This document shows, piece by piece, positions 8,321-12,825 of a stretch of 12,825 nt of DNA (positions are counted from its first letter, which is position 1; each line of letters opens with the position of its first letter). Location: positions 1 to 12,825 of the forward strand of contig JAWWCA010000104.1 in the NCBI GenBank assembly GCA_033720695.1. The letters run 5' to 3'. The position numbers were made by a program, and so were the translations under genes. The stretch is from DATGQT01 sp033720695. Its GTDB lineage: Bacteria; Bacteroidota; Rhodothermia; Rhodothermales; Rubricoccaceae. The notes beneath the pieces are model-generated. The model was not told the DNA's origin and searched no databases. It was given only the letters and a program-made list of their open reading frames with translations.

Positions 8321-8351
8321 CGAATATAGGGCCACCCCCGAGCGCGAACAA
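8321..8351 (-). promoter_or_regulatory. Bacteroidota-type promoter candidate for porU
   Basis: On the minus strand TATATTCG (8328 to 8321) matches seven of eight positions of the Bacteroidota -7 box TAnnTTTG, and a TTG (8351 to 8349) stands 20 bases upstream, as expected for the -33 box. The AT-rich box is conspicuous in a gap otherwise almost pure G/C. It lies downstream of the hairpin ending the preceding gene and about 125 bases before the porU start. Transcription would begin near 8315. The assignment rests on pattern match and context only. Confidence 0.5.
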
Positions 8352-8431
8352 GGTGCAACCGCGTTCCCCCACCCGCTTCGGCGCGTCTCCTCGGAAGGCT
8401 CACCTAACCCACTCTGCTGGGCAGACAGCAG

Positions 8432-8463
8432 ACGGCCCCGCGGTGGCGGTGCCGCGGGGCCGT
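8432..8463 (-). terminator. Perfect 12-bp hairpin after the TPR-HTH gene
   Basis: Arms 8432-8443 (ACGGCCCCGCGG) and 8452-8463 (CCGCGGGGCCGT) are exact inverted repeats around an 8-base loop. The hairpin begins 58 bases past the stop of the TPR-HTH gene on the minus strand and lies before the porU promoter candidate, the right place for a transcript end. It shares the 12-mer GCGGGGCCGTGC (8454-8465) with the hairpin after porV (2736-2747). As there, no T-run follows. Confidence 0.6.
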
Positions 8464-8521
8464 GCTAGTCCGGCCGGCGCGCCGCAGCTCACCCCGCCGC
8501 GGCGTGCCGCTCCCTTCCGGC

Positions 8522-9529
8522 CTAGCTGTTGATGTTGCGGTGGATCGCCTGGCGGGTCAGCCCGATGCGCTCCCCGAGCTGGCTGCGGTTGTCGATGCCG
8601 GGGATGCCGACGAACCCGTTGACGAGCCCGGTGAGGTACTCTTGGCGGAGCTTGTTGATGGGGATGGGCCCGAGGATCTTCGCGATGTCGAGCTCGCCAA
8701 GGGCGCGCTGGCAGGCGGCGGCGTCCTCTTCGAGGCGGTCGGCGAGCGAGGGCCAGACGGGCACCTTGCTGAAGGTCTGGCGCGCCTGCTCGTAGTACTC
8801 GAGGGCGAGGCCGTAGAACTTGAAGTCGTGGTGGTAGATCTGGGCGAGCATGTGGAGGACGGAGCCCTGCTCGGCGACGAGCTCGTTCCGGCACGCGAGC
8901 TCGTACGCCTTCTGGAGGCACTCCTCGCCCTGTTGCGGCTTTCCGGTCTTGACGAGGGCGTACCCCTTGTACATCAGCGCCTTCGGGATGTACTCGACGT
9001 AGCCGTTGCGCCGGCTGAGGTTGTAGACCCGCATGAAGCCCTCGGTCGCCTGCTCGTACTGCCCCTGCGAGAGCTGCGCGCCCCCCTTCTGCAGGAGCGC
9101 GGCGATCTCCCAGGAGCGGACGCCGAGGCGCCGGGACTCCTCCCGCACCCGGTCGAAGTACTGGTGGGCCGCCGCCAGGCTCGCCAGCCGGTGGCGCATG
9201 AGCCAGCCGAGCCGGTAGTCGAGGACCACGGTCTGGTAGTCGTCCTGCGGCTCGATGAGGGCGAGCTCGGTCTTGACCCGCTCGATGGGCGCGTCACGGA
9301 GGCACCGGACGGCCTGGAGCTGGACGTGCGTCCGTCCGACGGCGTCGAGCTCGGGCGCCTTGAGCAGCTCGTTGAAAGCGAGGAAGCCGTCGTAGACGCG
9401 GGCCTGTTCGACGTGCTCTACGGCGCGGGCCCAGCGCTCTTGGAGGGGTTCCGGAAAGCGGGCGAGAAGCTCGGCAGCGCGCGCGACGTGCTCGCTCTCG
9501 TGCGCCGGCATCATCGGGACGGAGGGCAT
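8522..9529 (-). CDS. TPR protein with C-terminal Fis-type helix-turn-helix
   Basis: This soluble 335-residue protein has no signal peptide or membrane segment. From about 20 to 275 it is helical with tetratricopeptide-like repeats; the clearest are ALLQKGGAQLSQGQYEQATE (144-163), ALMYKGYALVKTGKPQQGEE (184-203) and the segment ending GLALEYYEQARQTF (240-253). The last 21 residues read RSQLGERIGLTRQAIHRNI plus two, matching the recognition-helix pattern of the Fis/NtrC-type HTH (G-[LI]-[ST]-R-x-[AT]-[LI]-x-[RK]), and as in Fis the motif sits at the very C-terminus. I infer a DNA-binding regulator whose TPR superhelix binds a partner protein or ligand. It is the last gene of a minus-strand run (sensor, receiver-HisKA, this gene), 112 bases after its neighbour and followed by a terminator-like hairpin. 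No sigma-54 AAA+ domain is present, so it is not an NtrC-type activator. I know no named homologue. Met6 or Met7 are alternative starts. Confidence 0.85.
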   Translation of the reverse strand: MPSVPMMPAHESEHVARAAELLARFPEPLQERWARAVEHVEQARVYDGFLAFNELLKAPELDAVGRTHVQLQAVRCLRDAPIERVKTELALIEPQDDYQTVVLDYRLGWLMRHRLASLAAAHQYFDRVREESRRLGVRSWEIAALLQKGGAQLSQGQYEQATEGFMRVYNLSRRNGYVEYIPKALMYKGYALVKTGKPQQGEECLQKAYELACRNELVAEQGSVLHMLAQIYHHDFKFYGLALEYYEQARQTFSKVPVWPSLADRLEEDAAACQRALGELDIAKILGPIPINKLRQEYLTGLVNGFVGIPGIDNRSQLGERIGLTRQAIHRNINS

Positions 9530-9641
9530 AGGGGATTCGCTGAGGGTTCGACCTGGCCCGGCGATCCTCGCGCCCGTGGGCGGAACCGGTGCCGAAGCCG
9601 GTATCGGCCCCGGCTGCCCCCACTTAAACCCCCGCCGACCC

Positions 9642-10373
9642 TCAGAGTCCGTCCGAGACTCCGAGCGATGCGGCGATCCGCTGGCGGAGCACAGAGAGCC
9701 GCCCCAAGGCCTCGCTCAGCTGCTGCGCCGCCGCCTCGATGTCCTCGACCGTCCGACAGAGCGAGGGGTCGAGCGCTCCCATCCGAGCCATCTCGCCGAG
9801 GAGCTGCGCGTTCCCGGCGATGACCGTGAGCGGGTTGTTGACCGCGTGCGCCACCGCACCGGCCTCTGTACGGAGGGCCTGCAACAGGCCTGAGGCCTCC
9901 GAATCGCCCCCCCCGTTCGGGTGGGCGACCTCCAGCACTGGCAGGGCCGCTCGGCCCTCTTCGAGCACGCGGCCGATGATCTGGGCCGCCGCGGACTCGT
10001 CGCAGTCCCGAAGCACGAAGCACGAGGCGCCCGCGAGCGCGAGCGGCTCGGGGGGTCCGGGAACGACGTGTGGCTCGTCGGGCCACACAAAGATGGGGGC
10101 GAAGAGGCCGAGAGCATCGCGGAGTTGAACGAGTGCGTGGCCCGGTCCGTCCGGCAACTCAGCCGCTGTGCAGACGGCGTCGAAGGCCGTCCCCGCGAGG
10201 TAGGCGCGAGCGGAAGCGATCGTCCCGCATCGTGTGGCCACCAGGGTCGGGAAGGTCCCCGTCAGGTGCCGCTCCATCCGCTCGGCACGCTCCTCGTCGG
10301 CCTCCACGAGCAGAAGCGCGAGCGAGGGCGGCGCGTTCATTCCCGCATGTCCGTGGGCGTAACCGTTCGGCAT
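9642..10373 (-). CDS. Degenerate receiver plus HisKA domain protein, no ATPase domain
   Basis: The protein has 243 residues. Residues ~16-145 look like a receiver fold: LALLLVEADEE (18-28) corresponds to the acidic beta1 segment and AFDAVCTAAELPDGPG (63-78) to beta3. The phosphoacceptor Asp, normally four residues before the conserved Pro, is Ala70 here, and the beta5 Lys position reads CFVLRDCD (118-125), so phosphorylation at the usual site looks impossible. Residues ~163-235 form a HisKA dimerisation/phosphoacceptor helix pair with the H-box AVAHAVNNPLTVIAGNAQLL (173-192; His176). The chain ends right after the second helix: there is no HATPase_c domain with N, G1 or G2 boxes and no frameshifted remnant in the 112-base gap that follows. 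It may be phosphorylated on His176 by another kinase, or act as a dimerisation partner. It lies 71 bases after the PAS sensor gene. Met12 (ATG 10340) is an equally good start. The receiver assignment is moderate, the HisKA one strong. Confidence 0.82.
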   Translation of the reverse strand: MPNGYAHGHAGMNAPPSLALLLVEADEERAERMERHLTGTFPTLVATRCGTIASARAYLAGTAFDAVCTAAELPDGPGHALVQLRDALGLFAPIFVWPDEPHVVPGPPEPLALAGASCFVLRDCDESAAAQIIGRVLEEGRAALPVLEVAHPNGGGDSEASGLLQALRTEAGAVAHAVNNPLTVIAGNAQLLGEMARMGALDPSLCRTVEDIEAAAQQLSEALGRLSVLRQRIAASLGVSDGL

Positions 10374-10392
10374 GGCGTGGTGTGGGTGCCCT

Positions 10393-10425
10393 AAAAGGTA
10401 AGGAATCTCCTGAGATCTGTGCCAA
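10393..10425 (-). promoter_or_regulatory. Weak promoter candidate before the receiver-HisKA gene
   Basis: On the minus strand TACCTTTT (10400 to 10393) matches seven of eight positions of TAnnTTTG, with a TTG at 10425 to 10423, 22 bases upstream. The start codon is at 10373, so the leader would be very short (about 10-20 bases). The -33 element falls inside the hairpin at 10416-10434. The AT content stands out from the surroundings, but the spacing is slightly long. Confidence 0.3.
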
Positions 10426-10434
10426 GGGCACAGA
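10405..10434 (-). other. Two adjoining inverted repeats between sensor and receiver-HisKA genes
   Basis: TCTGTGCC (10416-10423) and GGCACAGA (10427-10434) form a perfect 8-bp stem with a three-base loop. Next to it ATCTC (10405-10409) and GAGAT (10412-10416) form a second small palindrome sharing base 10416. On the minus strand they follow the sensor stop by about ten bases and precede a pyrimidine-rich stretch, CTTACCTTTT. The structure could terminate or attenuate transcription between the two genes, or be an operator for a dimeric regulator; sequence alone does not decide. Confidence 0.45.
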
Positions 10435-10444
10435 ACTTCTTGGT

Positions 10445-12022
10445 TTACCGATCGCTACGGCGAGGCCTTGCGAGGAAGGGGCCGAGCTCGACGCCGCCGG
10501 GGCGCGGCCGCAGCCCCGCTGCGCCGTCCCCCCGGGGTGCGGCGTCCCCGGGCAGCTCGACGCCGACCAGGAGCCGCTGCGTGCTCGGGCCGGCCTTCGT
10601 CGTCGCCTTGCGCCAGAGCATCCGGCGCTCTGAGCCGCGATCGTCGGGGACGGCCTGCACGCGAGAGCCGCCCGTGCCATCCCAGAACCATGCGGTGAAC
10701 GCTTCGCGCTCCTTGGGCACGAGCCCAAGCACGCTGGTGAAGGCGGTGAAGTGGGGGACCTGAGGAAGACGCCGACCCGTGAGCCGCTCGGCGGCCTGGC
10801 TCCAGCGCCGCGTGCTCCCGCCCTCATCGAACGCGATCACGAGGACCCCGGCCTCGTCGAGATGCTCGTTGACTGAGGCGTCTCCGGCGGTGAGCTGGGC
10901 CACGCGCTGGTCGACCATCAGGTCGAGGGCGTCGCTGAACGAGGAGACCTGGTGTTCGAGGGCCCGCTGGTTGGCCACATCCGTCGCCTGGATCACGACG
11001 GCCTCCTGCCCGCCCGCACGGACGGCGCGTAGGGAGACCTGCACCGGTCGCCTCGCGTCGTCGCGGTTGACGACGGCGTACTCGACCCCGCCGATGGAGG
11101 CGTTCTCTCGGAGCGACCGGCGCGCCAGCTCGAACAGGGGCTCGACCGGCATCACCTCGTCGAGCACCTCGATCCGGTTCCCCCGGACAGCCTCGAATGG
11201 CAGCCCGGACATGGCGTAGAACGCCGGGTTGGCGTCCACGATGTGCCCGTCGAGCGTACAGAGCAGGACGTAGTGGGGGTTGATCTGGAGGAGCGCCCCC
11301 ACGTGGCTCCTCGCCTCGGCAGCCTCGGCGCGGGCGGCATCGAGCGCGCCAGCGAGCGGTCGGAGGGCCTCGGCCGCTGGGCCCAGGGTCTGCGCGACGC
11401 GGTCGAGTTCCGCGCGTGCGTCCCCGCTCCCGTCGAGGGTGGCGAGTCGTTGGGCGATGCGCTCGACGGGAGCGGAAGCGCGGCGCCCCGCCGCCCACGG
11501 CAGCCAGCCCAGCCCCACCACAGCGATCAGCCACAGGAGGAGGCCAGCGGCGAGGGTGCGTTCCATCCCCCCCCCGTGCGCTTCCTCTGCTCCATCCGCG
11601 GGACGGAGTGCCAGAACACGGTAGCGACCGCTGGGCGACGCAGCTGTCGCGAGGTGATGCGCCTCTCCGGCCAACAGGGCCAGCCGGGCAGCCTCTCCCT
11701 CTTCGGCGTCCGAGATTGCGGGGAGACGTTCAGGGGTCGGCCCGCTCGTCGCGAGACGACGCCCGTCCTGGTCGAACACGGCGAGGAGGATCCCGGTCTC
11801 CTCCGCAGCGCCTCGAACCTGCCGCGCGAGGGCCGTTGCGGAGGACGGGGCGTCGAGGGCGGCGGCGAAGGCCGTGGCCGCCGTGGCCAGCTCGGTCTGC
11901 GCTGCCCGCTCGGCCATCCTCCCCCGGTCGGCGAGCAGGAGGGTCAACGCCCCGAGACCGACGAGGGTGAGGAGCGCGATCGACGAGAGGGTGACGCGGA
12001 CCGGCGGAGACAGTCGAAGCAT
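10445..12022 (-). CDS. Membrane sensor with periplasmic domain and two PAS domains, no kinase
   Basis: I place the start at ATG 12022 (MLRLSPPVRVTLSS), giving 525 residues. A start at 12148 is possible but would prefix 42 proline/arginine-rich residues ahead of the first membrane helix. Topology: TM1 ~10-30 (LSSIALLTLVGLGALTLLL), periplasmic domain ~31-155 with ETGILLAVFDQDGRRLATSG as in PhoR-like sensory domains, TM2 ~157-177 (LAAGLLLWLIAVVGLGWL), a HAMP-like linker and coiled coil to ~240. A first PAS domain spans ~241-353 (LLCTLDGHIVDANPAFYAMSGL), then a short helix, then a second PAS-like domain ~383-490 (GVLVIAFDEGGSTRRWSQAAERLTGRR). The Pro/Gly/Arg-rich tail has no output domain: no HisKA, HATPase, GGDEF, EAL or MCP. 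The next gene, 71 bases on, supplies a HisKA domain, so the two may form a split sensor. What it senses is unknown. No convincing promoter was found in the 234 bases upstream. Confidence 0.82.
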   Translation of the reverse strand: MLRLSPPVRVTLSSIALLTLVGLGALTLLLADRGRMAERAAQTELATAATAFAAALDAPSSATALARQVRGAAEETGILLAVFDQDGRRLATSGPTPERLPAISDAEEGEAARLALLAGEAHHLATAASPSGRYRVLALRPADGAEEAHGGGMERTLAAGLLLWLIAVVGLGWLPWAAGRRASAPVERIAQRLATLDGSGDARAELDRVAQTLGPAAEALRPLAGALDAARAEAAEARSHVGALLQINPHYVLLCTLDGHIVDANPAFYAMSGLPFEAVRGNRIEVLDEVMPVEPLFELARRSLRENASIGGVEYAVVNRDDARRPVQVSLRAVRAGGQEAVVIQATDVANQRALEHQVSSFSDALDLMVDQRVAQLTAGDASVNEHLDEAGVLVIAFDEGGSTRRWSQAAERLTGRRLPQVPHFTAFTSVLGLVPKEREAFTAWFWDGTGGSRVQAVPDDRGSERRMLWRKATTKAGPSTQRLLVGVELPGDAAPRGDGAAGLRPRPGGVELGPFLARPRRSDR

Positions 12023-12052
12023 AAGGCAGGGCGGAGAGCACGGAGGCGGTGG

Positions 12053-12073
12053 CCGTGCGGCCGGCCGGCACGG
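12053..12073. other. Hairpin between MBL-fold gene and PAS sensor gene
   Basis: CCGTGC (12053-12058) and GCACGG (12068-12073) pair over a nine-base GC-only loop that includes the palindrome GGCCGGCC. It lies 31 bases before the preferred sensor start and about 185 bases after the MBL-fold stop. It may be a leader structure or a distant terminator of the MBL-fold gene; choosing the longer sensor start would place it inside coding sequence. Confidence 0.25.
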
Positions 12074-12256
12074 GCGCCCCCTCCCTGGCTTGGCAGGTGC
12101 GAGGCGGCCTAATCCCCGAGGTGCAGCCGGGCTCGTGGCCTCGGGCAACAGGTCAAACCCTATTCCGCTTTGGATGACGGAGCCCCCTCCAAGGCCCCGA
12201 TCACCAATGGACGCGGGAGTCGGAATGCCCCGGTTCCGGTCCGGCGGGCCTCGCCG

Positions 12257-12825
12257 CTACACTGGCAGCGCCTGGCGACGCTCGATGGCCTCATATCCCC
12301 GCTCCGTCCGTTCGATGTGCGCCGTCACCGTGTCGGCGTCGTGCTCGAAAAAAACGGTCCAATGCTCATCGACTGCCCGGGCGAGGACCCGCTCCTTCTC
12401 GGCCAGGGTGTCCAGCGGGGCCACGTCGTAGGCCATGATCCAGAGGAGGGGGACGTGGGCGGCGGTCGGGAGGAGGTCGGCCGCGTAGAGGAGCGCCTCC
12501 CCCTCGCCCTGGATGAGCGGGAGCTGCTGGCCTCGGGTATGGCCGTCCACCACCAGCATCTCCACGCTCGGGAGCGGGGACGCCCCCTCGTCGAGGAGCT
12601 GGAGCTGACCCGAGGCGGCCAGGGGCGCGAGGTTCTCGTCGAGGAACGAGGCCTGCTCGCGAGGGCTCTCGTGGGCCCAGTCCCAGTGACGGCGTTGGAC
12701 GTGGTAGGCCGCGTTCGGGAACGTCGTCACGAGGCGCCCGCCCTCGTCGCGGGGGGGCGGGGCGCCGCCCGGGGGCCCGGGGGAGTGGGGGCACCCCACC
12801 ACCGGACCGGCACCCCGGCCCCCCC
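12257..12825 (-). CDS. MBL-fold metallo-hydrolase, N-terminus missing at window edge
   Basis: The minus-strand frame is open from the right edge to TAG at 12257-12259; about 189 residues are visible. A GTG at 12802 could be read as a start but would lack the first half of the domain. Counting from that GTG, the visible part matches the C-terminal half of lactonase-type metallo-beta-lactamase-fold hydrolases: RLVTTFPNAAYHVQRRHWDW (23-42), the metal-binding His88 in VVDGHTRGQQ, bridging Asp109 in LLYAADLLPTAAH, IMAYDVAPLDTL (122-133) and the last ligand His154 in VFFEHD. The family hydrolyses diverse substrates (lactones, thioesters, phosphoesters); substrate cannot be set. The HxHxDH motif should fall at about 12750-12800, but the frame there reads PHSPGPPGG-like sequence instead. 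I attribute this to poor sequence at the contig end rather than real loss. It lies 234 bases upstream of the sensor gene on the same strand. Confidence 0.85.
   Translation of the reverse strand, partial: GGRGAGPVVGCPHSPGPPGGAPPPRDEGGRLVTTFPNAAYHVQRRHWDWAHESPREQASFLDENLAPLAASGQLQLLDEGASPLPSVEMLVVDGHTRGQQLPLIQGEGEALLYAADLLPTAAHVPLLWIMAYDVAPLDTLAEKERVLARAVDEHWTVFFEHDADTVTAHIERTERGYEAIERRQALPV

Larger units (their letters stand above)
8197..8521. other. 325-base gap between the TPR-HTH gene and porU
   Basis: This is the longest gene-free stretch. Read on the minus strand it holds a perfect 12-bp hairpin (8432-8463) that would end the upstream transcript, a promoter-like pair of boxes (8321-8351), and a roughly 120-base leader with a small hairpin (8251-8265) before the porU start. 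The open frame through 8197-8403 continuous with porU shows no protein-like character (arginine- and proline-rich, no domain). I see no RNA gene or small ORF with a recognisable product. Confidence 0.6.

Noticed and set aside
8197..8403. Extension of porU to an upstream ATG at 8403
   Set aside because: The added 69 residues are arginine-rich, would bury a good signal peptide, and would include the promoter candidate and leader hairpin.
3520..8532. A 1670-codon open frame on the + strand opposite porU and porV
   Set aside because: It is rich in Gly, Val, Asp, Glu, Arg and His without domains, as expected from antisense reading of high-GC genes, and it spans several real genes and their gaps. 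The minus strand holds clear PorU and PorV.
9530..9641. Possible hairpin or HATPase remnant between the receiver-HisKA and TPR-HTH genes
   Set aside because: Only 5-bp GC stems form, and no N-, G1- or G2-box-like residues appear in any minus-strand frame of this 112-base gap.
12023..12148. Extension of the PAS sensor to an upstream ATG at 12148
   Set aside because: The 42 added residues are Pro/Arg/Gly-rich and precede the first membrane helix; ATG 12022 gives a normal sensor N-terminus.
1..12825. Mobile elements, CRISPR arrays, tRNA or rRNA genes
   Set aside because: No transposase or integrase motifs, no repeated spacer pattern and no tRNA- or rRNA-like sequence were seen on either strand.

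Overview
The window looks like a chromosomal fragment from a very GC-rich member of the Rhodothermota/Bacteroidota (Rubricoccaceae-like is my best guess). Three things point there. It carries the type IX secretion pair PorU-PorV, which is restricted to that superphylum. The likely promoters resemble the Bacteroidota TTG / TAnnTTTG pattern rather than E. coli -35/-10 boxes. No start codon is preceded by a convincing Shine-Dalgarno sequence. GC content is roughly 70% by eye, with strongly G/C-biased third codon positions; this creates very long spurious antisense frames on the + strand. All eight genes I can support lie on the minus strand, so the window is read from right to left. The placement within Rhodothermota is inference.

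Right edge to left: (1) an N-terminally truncated MBL-fold hydrolase (12257-12825); (2) a membrane sensor with a periplasmic domain and two PAS domains but no kinase (10445-12022); (3) a degenerate receiver plus HisKA protein with no ATPase domain (9642-10373); (4) a TPR protein with a C-terminal Fis-type helix-turn-helix (8522-9529), followed by a strong 12-bp hairpin. Genes 2-4 are co-oriented, with gaps of 71 and 112 bases. They could form a non-canonical signalling set in which sensor, phosphoacceptor-like domain and DNA-binding output sit on separate polypeptides and the catalytic ATPase domain is absent. Next, a 325-base gap holds that terminator-like hairpin, a plausible promoter and a leader hairpin. 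It leads to (5) PorU, the C25-family sortase of the type IX secretion system (4021-8196), and (6) PorV, its outer-membrane partner (2796-3935), followed by a second 12-bp hairpin. Then come (7) a two-domain membrane protein fusing a VTE5/CdsA-like CTP-dependent kinase module to a DUF92 (VTE6-like) module (1176-2699), and (8) a dicarboxylate/glutamate:cation symporter (1-1099) whose C-terminus is cut off by the left edge.

In function, PorU and PorV form the surface attachment machinery that processes and anchors cargo proteins secreted through the outer membrane. The DUF92 fusion probably phosphorylates isoprenoid alcohols. The symporter imports acidic amino acids or C4-dicarboxylates. The signalling genes have no visible target beyond the neighbouring por genes. 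The last ~85-90 bases at each end lose expected conserved residues while staying in frame and becoming almost pure G/C. This suggests the window is a whole contig with unreliable ends.
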